DNA from: Paraphysomonas bandaiensis | Lineage: Eukaryota; Chrysophyceae | Assembly (NCBI GenBank): GCA_965644295.1 | Contig: CBFFRP010000036.1 | Location: 78,050-142,049 of the forward strand | Direction: 5' to 3' | DNA length: 64,000 nucleotides | Shown: in pieces, positions 1 to 9,312 of the stretch | How positions within the stretch are numbered: position 1 is the stretch's first letter | Layout of the letters: every line of letters starts with the position of its first letter | Translations under genes and position numbers: made by a program | Notes under the pieces: generated by a model | Told to the model about the DNA's origin: nothing | The model's input: the letters and a program-made list of their open reading frames with translations, nothing else | Database searches by the model: none

Positions 1-511
1 ATCCTCTCGGTAATAAAATCCTTTCCCAACTTCCCAATTACTTTTTTATTAGGAAGAGATGGAACACATATTCCAAATGGAGTGTATTTTGCCTATAAAA
101 AGTATAAGGCTTACATAACATATATATCTTATAACATACATATGTAATATTTATGACATGTATATACAATTATATATACCATACATAGATAACATACATA
201 TATACCGTGTATATATCATACATATACATACATATATATATAAATCTCTCTCTGTAATTGGGACAAACCAGACCCATTCATCTACACACCTTTAATACAT
301 CTCTTAAAGCACAGAACTCACTAAATCGATGTCTAACACCAATCAATTCACTATCCGATGATTTTAATAATACACGAAATGTTGTATATGATTTCGCCAT
401 AAATCCTGAATCTTTAACTGTTTCAGGATTTTCAACCCATATCTTCACATCTGTATTAGTAACATGATGTAACCATGTTTGAATTGTTTCATCGGTAATT
501 TTTGATGTCAT
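1..511 (-). CDS. PX-domain (sorting-nexin-like) protein, 5' part, two exons, runs off the window
   Basis: Phosphoinositide-binding PX domain, normally a membrane-targeting module of endosomal sorting proteins. Exon 1 is 511 down to 290. It starts at ATG 509-511 and encodes 74 residues; the PX core starts at 'SYTTFRVLLKSS' and continues to 'RHRFSEFCALRDVLK', matching the family pattern of a beta strand then R-[RH]-[YF]-S-[ED]-F. The frame ends three codons later, but a donor AAG|GTGTGT lies at 290/289. An acceptor TATAG|GC lies at 93/92, and the frame resumes in phase 0 with 'CVPSLPNKKVIGKLG' and 'DFITER'. This is the PX proline-rich loop (PPLPxKK) and following helix. The 197-nt intron (93-289) is TA-rich. 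The split and the motif order make a real gene very likely. The C-terminal part, which would show whether a BAR, kinase or other domain follows, is outside the window. Confidence 0.8.
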
Positions 512-600
512 TGTTATGTATTGAATTACCTTAATATCTTAATTGCATTGGAGTTAGTGTATATAGAGGGGTATGTGGATGGAAGATTGCAACAGCAGGA

Positions 601-694
601 GATGTATGTATGTATGTATGTATGTATGTATGTATGTATGTATGTATGTATGTATGTATGTATGTATGTATGATGTGGCATATATATATATATA
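601..694. repeat. (ATGT)n microsatellite followed by (TA)n
   Basis: About 17-18 uninterrupted ATGT units (602-672) followed, after a few bases, by a short TA tract (about 681-694). Any open frame across it ('MYVC' repeats) is a by-product of the stop-free tetranucleotide. The rest of 512-1124 has no recognisable gene. Confidence 0.95.
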
Positions 695-1124
695 TCTACT
701 GTATACTATCAGTATTCTCAAGGAGATCTAGCAGATCCACAGATCCATATATTCCATACCATACTTGCGTGGGACACCCATATGGAACCTTATGGTATCT
801 TAAAAAGACCTCTCTTTTCAGTTTATTAATTTTCTTTTGTTTTGTGGTACAGAAATAAACACCTGATTTCTAAGAAAATGCTTGATATTTCCAGACGAAT
901 CTCTGAAATATATCAGAAAAAGCCGATTTCTAGAAATCAAAAGCACTGTGGCCAGTGTATGCAGTCAATAAAGGAGTCATTTCTATGAAAAGTCCAACCG
1001 AAATTTCGAGAAACAGTGTATAAATCCGTGTATTTATAAGAATATAAACCAAAACACAGCATATCAAAACACTCATAATTACATACACCAGACAAGACAG
1101 AAGGATTTATATATACTACAAGAA

Positions 1125-1673
1125 ATGCTATCAACAAGAAGAAACGATATATTTGGTGATGATTTCTTTGATGATGACATGTCAAATGATATGTTTGGAG
1201 GGAGTTTGGCTAAGATGATGTCTCGATTTGATAATATGGACAGTGATATCATGACTACAGGCTTTCCCTCAGGTTCCAAGGGACAGTGTTACCAATCCTC
1301 CTATAGTATGTCTTATTCATCAGGAGGGGGGGGACAAGAGCCTATTAAAGTAACCAAATCATCTGTACAGGTGAGTAACAGTGATGGTTATGCTGAGAGA
1401 AGGGAAACATATAGCAACTCGAAAGAAGGAGTGGAGAAAGCTTCTGTCAGTAGGAAGATTGGTGACCGTGGAAGAAAGATAGAAAAGAGCAGAAATCGAC
1501 ATGGAGAAGAGAATTGTGTTGATACACTCTTCAATATGGATGAGAATGAAGCGAAACGCTTTGATAATGACTGGGAGGCGTATGCTGGAAATAATAATCT
1601 TCGTCTAACTGACGCTGCAAAGCCCAGTGGAAGAACAAAAGCTCGGAATTCTCCGAAGGCCCTGAAATATTAA
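1125..1673 (+). CDS. Myeloid leukemia factor (MLF1/MLF2) family protein
   Basis: Single-exon gene, 182 aa. MLF proteins are small adaptor or chaperone-associated proteins found across eukaryotes, linked to transcriptional control, protein aggregation and, in some protists, cilia and encystation. The N-terminus is acidic and Met/Asp/Phe-rich ('DIFGDDFFDDDMSNDMF'). The family core follows: 'SYSMSYSSGGGG' (about residues 59-70), 'KVTKSSVQVSNSDGYAERRE', then 'EKASVSRKIGDRGRKIEKSR' (about 105-125, the most conserved MLF signature) and 'FNMDENEAKRFDNDWEAY' (about 136-153). The C-terminal tail is basic and Ser-rich. The start is the first ATG in frame and gives the usual acidic N-terminus. Length and motif order are normal and no break is seen. 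Family assignment is from motif recognition; its role here is not known. Confidence 0.88.
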   Translation: MLSTRRNDIFGDDFFDDDMSNDMFGGSLAKMMSRFDNMDSDIMTTGFPSGSKGQCYQSSYSMSYSSGGGGQEPIKVTKSSVQVSNSDGYAERRETYSNSKEGVEKASVSRKIGDRGRKIEKSRNRHGEENCVDTLFNMDENEAKRFDNDWEAYAGNNNLRLTDAAKPSGRTKARNSPKALKY

Positions 1674-2337
1674 CATGATGAGGTTTACAATGTCCACTTT
1701 TCGCTTTTACATTGTTACAGGAAAATGCAGTATTATGAAATATACCTCATCATTATTGACTTATAATTATTAGGGTACTTTCACAACAAATTGAATACGC
1801 AATTTTCAAATTGATTAAATAACATAACAACTTTTTTCATTTCATATGTACTATTTTATGCGAATTGATTGCTCACTGTCTACCACTTGAGAGCTGTCAT
1901 TATCCAGGAACTATGTGCTACATATTCCAGTACTCATAACGCATTCACTCATTTTAATCGACATTGTATTGTTTTATCCACAATTGTCTGATGAGGTGAA
2001 TTCTTTCATGGAGGTATATACTCGACAACGAAGTGCCAAATTCATTGTTCAACTAACGGTAGTAAACACATACACACCAGTAAACAGTGTACGTGTTATA
2101 ACAAGTATCCAAAGGAGAAGCAATAGCAGCGCTAGGAGATCGGCAGTGTCACATATAGCAACACAGAGAGCTATTGATTGCAACTTAAGAGCACACTTAC
2201 TTTTATTTTACTTCCCACTGTTTATGCGAGAAGCCTTGTACACGTTTCTGATGTATGATATTATACTACTTTAACCCTGTTAATTAAGAATCAAGGATGT
2301 CTTGATTGATTTATTGAGAAGTAATAGTGTTATATTT
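1674..2337. other. Intergenic, no supported gene
   Basis: AT-rich. A 119-codon open frame at 1915-2274 (plus) shows no recognisable domain and ends just before the copia insertion. I see no tRNA or other RNA gene. It may be the 3' flank of the MLF gene plus the original pre-insertion site. Confidence 0.5.
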
Positions 2338-2342
2338 AAAGT

Positions 2343-2649
2343 TATTGAACTACAACCAACTCCTACGTGCGTACTTGAAGTTTGGTAAAGTCAATCGCTA
2401 GTAGTTATCCTGTATTCTATGTAGCAATGAAATACAGAATATACATGACTACAGTATAGGAGTAGCTATTACAAGTATACAAAGAAACTGAAAATATAGT
2501 AGCTGTTAAAGATATGATTTGTAGAACAGAATGTTGATGTTGGTGAATGACGTGGTTCCTAACTCACAGGGCTACAACATCATAAACTTACTATATCTCC
2601 TATAATATCAATCAGTCAATATTGCACTAACTAAAAGCGTAAATTAATA
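2343..2649 (+). repeat. Left LTR of copia element 1
   Basis: 307 bp, starting TATTGAACTACAACC and ending GCGTAAATTAATA, repeated at 7158-7464. The final A is also the first base of the gag-pol ATG, so translation begins at the LTR/internal junction. Confidence 0.92.
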
Positions 2650-5600
2650 TGGTAGCGGATGGTAGTTTCACGAATGTCGCCTCAGGCTCAAAGGTACCTC
2701 CCTTCGAGGAACTGAACTTCAAGAAATTCAAGAAGTTCTTCACCTCATTCCTCATGAGACACAATCGAGCTCATCTTGTCCTCTCAAAGGATAAACCAAG
2801 GCACATTCATGATCTAGACTCTACAGTCCCAGCGGGAGCTCATATGACTGATGCACAGAAGAAGCGACTACGCAAAGCGAAGAAACTCTGGAACACCCGG
2901 AACGAGACCGCGTACTCCTTCCTGATGGAAGTGTGCAATGCTCACCCAAAAGCAGGCACAACAGCGGCTCTCTACGAAGGAAGTACAGCAAAAGGGTTAC
3001 TACAGGCACTGGAAGAGAGATTTCTCAACGTTGAAAAGAATACAGTACAGGCAGAGGTCACAAAGTTCAATTCAATGAAGATTACCTCAAGTCAGTCAGG
3101 AGCAGAGTTCGTCGACAGCGTTGAAGCCCAGGCCAAGATTCTCGAGAATCTAGGTCGTGAAGTCACGGAAGACGACAAGCTCACTCGACTAAAGGAAGGT
3201 CTCACAGACAAGAGATATTCCCAACTAGCACACAGCCTGTATACAGCAAACGATGTGACATACGCAAGAGCAAGCAGCCTAATCAAAGGGTATGAAAACA
3301 CATCATTCGGCAAGCATGCGTTGCAAAATTCAGGGGAAGACAGTGTCAATCAAGCAGTGGATGACAGTAAATGGAAAGAGCACAAGAGAAAGGGCAGATG
3401 CAATAAGTGCAAGAAACTTGGCCACTTTGCTAGGGAGTGCAAGACTCCAGAGCATGTCATAAAGAGGATGAAGGGGACAAGATCACAGAGAAAAGATAGA
3501 GATCACAGAAACAGGGGTGATAACAAAACAAAGCTACCTGTGTGTGAGATATGTGACATCCCAGGCCATCAGACTAAAGACTGCTTCCACTTGAAGACTG
3601 CTAAAGCTGCAGTGGTCAGTTCTAAACGGGGGCGAGACTCTAGAAGGGAAACGGCACCCTACAAGAACAAGAAGAAACCGCGAGTGTCTGTACATGATTC
3701 AGAAGATGAAGCGGGATACGAATCGATGATATGTGTGGAAGAAGAGGTGAATCTAGCACAGAGCATGTCAGATGTTATTTATTTAGACAGCGGGTGCAAC
3801 AAGATGATCCTTACCTCCAAAAACCACATGACCAACCTTCAGCGCGCTGATAGGCAGATGTCCACAGCGAACAAAGGTAAACTGTCAATACACAGTGTTG
3901 GCGATGTAGGAAGCTTTAAAAAGGTGTACTACGCACCTGAAGCAAGTAAGAACCTCGTAGATATGAAGAGCATCACAGATAGGGGTTGTGTTGTGACGTT
4001 CGATAATGATGAAGTCGTCATTCGAAATAAGACTACGAACAAGACACTCATTAGACAGAGAAGTGTTAATGGATTATATCCAGTTCGACTCGAAGACTTA
4101 CTTCAGCTTGGAGAAGAATCCTCAGCAGCACTTGAGGAGCAGGGGTTTGATGACCAGCGAATTCTATGGCACAAAAGACTTGGCCATGTCAACTATGATA
4201 AACTGACTGAGTCCGACCGCCGAGGCCTAGTTGATGGAATAAATCTGGACAAGAAATATTTCAGAAAAAAACACAAAAAAACGATATGCAAATGTAATAC
4301 CTGCATGCGATCGAAACTCACGAGAAAGAACTTCAGGACTCCACGCCAGTTGATGAACTTAGACAACAACCCAAAGGAGAGAGGGGTGCTCAGTGCAGAT
4401 ACGATGGAAGTCCTAAACACGCCATCGATGGAAGGCTACAAACATGTGTTACTATTCAAGCACAGTGATGCAAAACATGTATGGGCTTATGGGTTGAAAA
4501 ACAAGACTGGGAGTGAAGTGTTAAAGTGTATGAAGGACATGGTAGAGACCCAACTTGTCAAAGAAGGATTGCAACTACGACGATATCATGCAGATGGCGC
4601 AGGAGAACTAGTAGGGCAACATGTCAGGCAGTACTTACGTGAAACCACCAGCACAAGGACTGTACAGGTTACTTGGACTCCACGTGACACACCCGAAATG
4701 AATTCGCTATCGGAACGCACTAATCGTACAGTGAAGGAGATGGCCCTTGCTATATTGCTCGATAGTGGCATGCCATCAGTATTTTGGTTCAAAGCAGTCT
4801 TGCATGCTGTATATCTGATCAACAGGTTACCTACGAAGACAACGAAAGGATACATCTCACCTTTTGAGTATATTACTGGAACCGCACCAGATGTGAGTGA
4901 CTTGAAGATCTGGGGCTGCAAGGCATGGGCTATTGTGCCGAAGGAGCAGCGCCGCAAAGAGTGGAAAGAAAAGGGAAAACCTGGATACTATATGGGACAA
5001 TGTCAACAACCTGTTGGACACCAAATATATATTCCAGACCTGAATGCTATTATTGTTGCAGTCAATGCACAGTTTGATGAGTCAATTCCAGAGCGTTCAC
5101 AGGAGTATTTCGACGAAATAGATAATCTACAAATCGACACCTCAGAAACAGCAGAGAGTGTAAATGACTATCAGTACCTGGTGGGCCTCAGACATCTTGA
5201 TGGACACCTGTGTTATGTTACCACCAGAGTGATAGAGAGAAGAGGAGTCATTGTTGCATATAGGAGATTAGATATGAAAGGAAATACTACCGAGGAGCAA
5301 ACTCCAATTCATATCAAAGATGTAGTAAAGATGACTCACTCTACAAAGTGTCAGACCGACAAGTTTAATAGTTTGCGAAATGAGTTGGATCAGACTTGTA
5401 ATGACAGTGACAATGAACAGAGGACTCCTGACCGCTCAAATCGGGGCGCATCTTCAACAGGTGGGGCAGATCGAAATCCCAGAACTGAAAAACGACCTCG
5501 AAAAAAACGGCACATTGTTAACGTTGGTGTCCTCGGCGATGTCTCATTGTTTCTTGATTCCTCCAACAGCACAATTAAAGAGCCACAGACGCTGGCAGAA

Positions 5601-7109
5601 GCAAAGAAGACTCCACAGAGAACATACTGGATTGAAGCTACCAGGAAGGAGGTGCACAAGCTTGAACGAAGGACATGCTGGAAGATTGTCCGAAGGCCGA
5701 AACACCGAAAAATCATAAAATCTAAATTGGTCTTTAAAGTAAAGCGCGACCATCTTGGAAAAATTAAGAAGTTCAAAGTTCGACTTGTGGCGAAAGGGTT
5801 TACTCAAGAACAAGGAGTCGACTATAATGAGACATTCTCCCCAGTAGCTAAAGGTGTATCATTTAGGCTAGCACTGGCACTGGCTCTGCGATACAATCTG
5901 CAACTCCGTCAACTCGATGTAGAAACGGCATTTCCGTATGCAGATCTGGACGAAGACGTGTTTATGTCTCCACCTGCAGGAATAGATATTCCACAAGGCT
6001 GTTGTTTGAAGATTCTGAAGAGTTTGTATGGCCTAAAACAAGCGCCTCGAAATTGGCATTCAATGCTGAAGGACAGTATAAAGGCGATGGGGTATAAACA
6101 ATGTGTTCTTGACCCATGTTTATTTGTACTCAAGGGTACTGATGATAACCTACATATGATACTTGTGTATGTAGATGATATCATTGTGCTCAGCTCTGAC
6201 AGCCGTCATATTGAAGAAGTCATCAGCGCCTTTAAGACTCAATATGCCATGCAAGATATGGGGGACCTTAAGCATTATTTAGGTCTTACCATTGAGCGTC
6301 ATAATGGCCAGATTAAGTTACATCAGTCTGCATATGCTAAAGATGTTGTGGCCAGATTCAATCACTTGTTGTCAGAAAAGAAGAGACGGTGCAAGGCAAC
6401 CACACCTCTACCACCTGGCCTAAAGTTGTCCAAGGATGCAAAAGAGGAAGAAACTCGAAAACAGAGAGAATACGTTGATGCATTTCCCTATCAATCTGTT
6501 ATTGGTGCCTTAATGTATTTGGCAGTGCATACTAGACCAGACATGGCATATACAGTAAATCTTCTCTCCCGGTTCACCACAAGACCCACGTACGCTGCAT
6601 GTCAAGCTGCTCTGCATACTTTATTGTATTTAGAAAATACAGTTGATCAAGATTGGGCCGGAGATCTGGATACATGCAGATCCACTACAGGGTATATCGT
6701 ATATCTGTGGGGTGCTCCAATTGCATGGCAGTCCAGACTGCAGCCAACAGTGGCTACGTCGACTATGGAAGCTGAATATATGGCTGCATATGCTGCAATT
6801 CAGGAGATTGTATGGATACGAGGGGTGATGACAGAGCTCGGAATTCGTGGATTTGAGCTCAGTAAGAATGCGTCTCCAACAATCTTGAATATGGACAGCA
6901 AGAGTGCGATTGATCTAGCTCAGAACCCGGTAAATCATAAACGTTCCAAGCATATTCGGATCAAGTATCATTGGATTCGAGAGCAAGTGGGAGGCTGTAT
7001 CGTCAGGCTGAATCATGTGCCAACGGCAGAGATGACAGCAGACGTGATGACTAAAGCCTTGTCCGAGAAGCTGCACTATCAGCATGTGCACACTATGGTA
7101 TCGCACTAA
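2649..7109 (+). CDS. Copia gag-pol polyprotein (element 1)
   Basis: One frame of 1,486 aa making the structural protein, protease, integrase and reverse transcriptase/RNase H of element 1. Two CCHC zinc knuckles follow the gag region ('CNKCKKLGHFAREC' from 3399; 'CEICDIPGHQTKDC' from 3543), both C-x2-C-x4-H-x4-C. The aspartic protease motif is LDSG (D at 3786). The integrase has the N-terminal His-His ('HKRLGH') and Cys-Cys ('CNTCMRSK') pairs and a D,D,E core ('SADTME', 'YHADGAGEL', 'PEMNSLSER'). Reverse transcriptase shows 'AFPYADLDEDVFM', 'SLYGLKQAPRNW' and the catalytic 'YVDD' (about 6168). RNase H ends in 'HIRIKYHWIREQVGG'. Compared with element 2, RNase H seems to lack about 17 residues just before 'DQDWAGD' (about 6640). 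No stop or frameshift is present, so the copy is recent, but that deletion may impair it. Confidence 0.93.
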   Translation: MVADGSFTNVASGSKVPPFEELNFKKFKKFFTSFLMRHNRAHLVLSKDKPRHIHDLDSTVPAGAHMTDAQKKRLRKAKKLWNTRNETAYSFLMEVCNAHPKAGTTAALYEGSTAKGLLQALEERFLNVEKNTVQAEVTKFNSMKITSSQSGAEFVDSVEAQAKILENLGREVTEDDKLTRLKEGLTDKRYSQLAHSLYTANDVTYARASSLIKGYENTSFGKHALQNSGEDSVNQAVDDSKWKEHKRKGRCNKCKKLGHFARECKTPEHVIKRMKGTRSQRKDRDHRNRGDNKTKLPVCEICDIPGHQTKDCFHLKTAKAAVVSSKRGRDSRRETAPYKNKKKPRVSVHDSEDEAGYESMICVEEEVNLAQSMSDVIYLDSGCNKMILTSKNHMTNLQRADRQMSTANKGKLSIHSVGDVGSFKKVYYAPEASKNLVDMKSITDRGCVVTFDNDEVVIRNKTTNKTLIRQRSVNGLYPVRLEDLLQLGEESSAALEEQGFDDQRILWHKRLGHVNYDKLTESDRRGLVDGINLDKKYFRKKHKKTICKCNTCMRSKLTRKNFRTPRQLMNLDNNPKERGVLSADTMEVLNTPSMEGYKHVLLFKHSDAKHVWAYGLKNKTGSEVLKCMKDMVETQLVKEGLQLRRYHADGAGELVGQHVRQYLRETTSTRTVQVTWTPRDTPEMNSLSERTNRTVKEMALAILLDSGMPSVFWFKAVLHAVYLINRLPTKTTKGYISPFEYITGTAPDVSDLKIWGCKAWAIVPKEQRRKEWKEKGKPGYYMGQCQQPVGHQIYIPDLNAIIVAVNAQFDESIPERSQEYFDEIDNLQIDTSETAESVNDYQYLVGLRHLDGHLCYVTTRVIERRGVIVAYRRLDMKGNTTEEQTPIHIKDVVKMTHSTKCQTDKFNSLRNELDQTCNDSDNEQRTPDRSNRGASSTGGADRNPRTEKRPRKKRHIVNVGVLGDVSLFLDSSNSTIKEPQTLAEAKKTPQRTYWIEATRKEVHKLERRTCWKIVRRPKHRKIIKSKLVFKVKRDHLGKIKKFKVRLVAKGFTQEQGVDYNETFSPVAKGVSFRLALALALRYNLQLRQLDVETAFPYADLDEDVFMSPPAGIDIPQGCCLKILKSLYGLKQAPRNWHSMLKDSIKAMGYKQCVLDPCLFVLKGTDDNLHMILVYVDDIIVLSSDSRHIEEVISAFKTQYAMQDMGDLKHYLGLTIERHNGQIKLHQSAYAKDVVARFNHLLSEKKRRCKATTPLPPGLKLSKDAKEEETRKQREYVDAFPYQSVIGALMYLAVHTRPDMAYTVNLLSRFTTRPTYAACQAALHTLLYLENTVDQDWAGDLDTCRSTTGYIVYLWGAPIAWQSRLQPTVATSTMEAEYMAAYAAIQEIVWIRGVMTELGIRGFELSKNASPTILNMDSKSAIDLAQNPVNHKRSKHIRIKYHWIREQVGGCIVRLNHVPTAEMTADVMTKALSEKLHYQHVHTMVSH
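2650..2662 (+). promoter_or_regulatory. tRNA primer-binding site inside the gag start
   Basis: TGGTAGCGGATGG directly abuts the LTR end. TGGTAGC is the complement of the 3' end (GCTACCA) typical of initiator methionine tRNA, the usual copia primer. The same bases encode the residues after the start Met (Met-Val-Ala-Asp-Gly). Confidence 0.8.
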
Positions 7110-7157
7110 GTAGACTTGCTCATCACAGTATATTCTGATATGTTCATTGAGTGGGAG

Positions 7158-7464
7158 TATTGAACTACAACCAACTCCTACGTGCGTACTTGAAGTTTGG
7201 TAAAGTCAATCGCTAGTAGTTATCCTGTATTCTATGTAGCAATGAAATACAGAATATACATGACTACAGTATAGGAGTAGCTATTACAAGTATACAAAGA
7301 AACTGAAAATATAGTAGCTGTTAAAGATATGATTTGTAGAACAGAATGTTGATGTTGGTGAATGACGTGGTTCCTAACTCACAGGGCTACAACATCATAA
7401 ACTTACTATATCTCCTATAATATCAATCAGTCAATATTGCACTAACTAAAAGCGTAAATTAATA
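7158..7464 (+). repeat. Right LTR of copia element 1
   Basis: 307 bp, by eye the same as 2343-2649. It is preceded by the purine tract GAGTGGGAG and followed by aaagt, the candidate target-site duplication. Confidence 0.92.
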
Positions 7465-9312
7465 AAAGTAATTGTCGCAGTTACTTTCTTTAAACAAATT
7501 AAACTTGAATTATTGAAATGGTAACACCAGTATAAAAATCCTAATGTTAAAGAATCGTATACATATACATATCAGCTTGTGAGGCACTTCATATTACACT
7601 TACATATCTAAATATAGTTACATTATTAATATCATCGTATTATGAACCCTTACAGATGCACCTCAATAGAATTGTCCTCGGAGATGTATAATAGTCAGAA
7701 TGATATGGAGTGCACTACAGAATATATTGCACCAATTTTTACAAAGATTAAAGCCCGTCGTGCATTCTTTTATGTAAATAGAACTACAATCATTTATCTT
7801 CTGTTGATTCGACTTTTGATATATCGTCATAGAACTAAGCTGTGCATCTCATACCAAAGCTGGCGTTGTCCCTCCTCTCCGCACCATTGTATTTATCATA
7901 GATATAGACGTGACGATGATCTGCGAGCATCAGCAAGGTAGCGCAATGATTTATTGTAATGATATTTGCAAGGATTCTGTATGCAAAAGAAATTTGTTGG
8001 CAATATAATTCTTGCCTACAAGGTGATGAGCAAATTGTAGCATAGCTAACCGACTCCTCTATTATTACACCATAAGAAGTTGATGCATCAAGATCGGAGA
8101 GTAATGGCCGTAACCATAAATCCTCTTTATATACACAAACGTAGAGTAACAGTAGTGTGCAACGATATTGCTGAGATATTACAGTATTGCGAATAAAAAA
8201 GGTGAAAGCTGTGGGTGAACGGAGAGTTAAATGACTACTAGGCGAATCACTCTATATGCCATCCAAATAGCATTGCAAACACTCCTGGGCATGCCAAACA
8301 TAACTACACTTCATGTGACTTTCAGGTACCTGAAAATATGTCTGTTAGTATTCCATGTCTATAGGTTCGACATGTTCGATGAATCATAAATCAAGTAGTC
8401 TAAAGGGAAAAGTAGAGCTTATCTAGTGCGGGGTTTTCCATGGTGACAATGTGGTCTCATTGACGCTTATAAAAATTTATAACACGCCTATCCTCCATAG
8501 ATTTTAAAGCTGACTGTAATATACGTACCCACTATTGTGTGCACATGTACATCATAAGTGTAACTATAAGTGCCACTACTTGGAGAAAACTAAACTAGAT
8601 AGTATTAATGTGGTAAGACTGCACAGTATGTGATTTTGTGCTGTCATTGCCATTCCCATGCATCCATGTATGCATGTATGCATGCACGTTGCCCCTGGTG
8701 CGGTCATTGACTGTTACTTATGGTTGGAATGAATGCTGTTTTTTGCATTTCGTCGTACAGCTGTTATAATAACTGGTGAAGGAAATATTAGATTTTTACA
8801 TATAGAAACTTTCAATTTTTGTATAAAAATCATATGAATTCTCTATGCTTACCAACCAGAATCGTAAGTTTTTATGCAGCAATTTATGTGATTTTTCCAT
8901 ATGAGAAGTGAGTTTCCTCATATGTATCGTACTCCATAGTCTTCCCTTGTACGCTATGTACTACATGTACCACGTACGACAACTCGTATATCCAAGTGCA
9001 CCTACACAATAATGTACCAGTGCGTATCCATGAAAATTTGACGACAGTCCAGGCCTATATATATACGTAAGTTTGTATATGGTTGTATATACCGCAAAAC
9101 AAAGTAGTGGACATACATACATACGTACACATACATACATACATACATACAGATACTATCACCATATATATACATGGTAAACACCTCTCAATATCGTCTA
9201 TTCCCCTCATATATATACAGTTATCATGAAGAATATAATTAAACTGTAAATAACTGAACTTTTCTTATTCAAATAGTCATATCATATCCATCCATACGCG
9301 AATATTACAGAA
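7465..9312. other. Intergenic, no supported gene
   Basis: AT-rich and without a convincing coding signature on either strand. A 99-codon frame at 7642-7941 lacks any recognisable motif. A short (CATA)n tract with one irregular unit lies at about 9112-9151. The last part is presumably the promoter of the giant gene that follows. Confidence 0.5.

Larger units (their letters stand above)
2343..7464 (+). mobile_element. Complete Ty1/copia LTR retrotransposon (element 1)
   Basis: Two direct 307-bp LTRs (2343-2649 and 7158-7464) flank one gag-pol frame. By eye the LTRs show no difference, which implies a recent insertion. A primer-binding site follows the left LTR immediately and a purine tract (GAGTGGGAG, about 7149-7157) precedes the right LTR. 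The LTR termini read TATTG...TAATA rather than the usual TG...CA. The bases after the right LTR (aaagt, 7465-7469) are matched by the end of the left flank (about 2338-2342), giving a candidate 4-5 bp target duplication. Protease, integrase and reverse transcriptase lie in the copia order. Confidence 0.93.

Noticed and set aside
1915-2274. 119-codon plus-strand frame
   Set aside because: No family pattern, hydrophobic ends scattered, no splice partner; likely chance.
5390-5813. Overlapping minus-strand frames of 89-128 codons inside copia element 1
   Set aside because: Shadows of the gag-pol frame; no independent motifs.
7642-7941. 99-codon plus-strand frame
   Set aside because: No motif and no supporting neighbour; likely chance.
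8350-8400. 'ggttcgacatgttcg' as a tRNA B-box
   Set aside because: No acceptor or D-arm pairing around it; no tRNA gene supported anywhere in the window.
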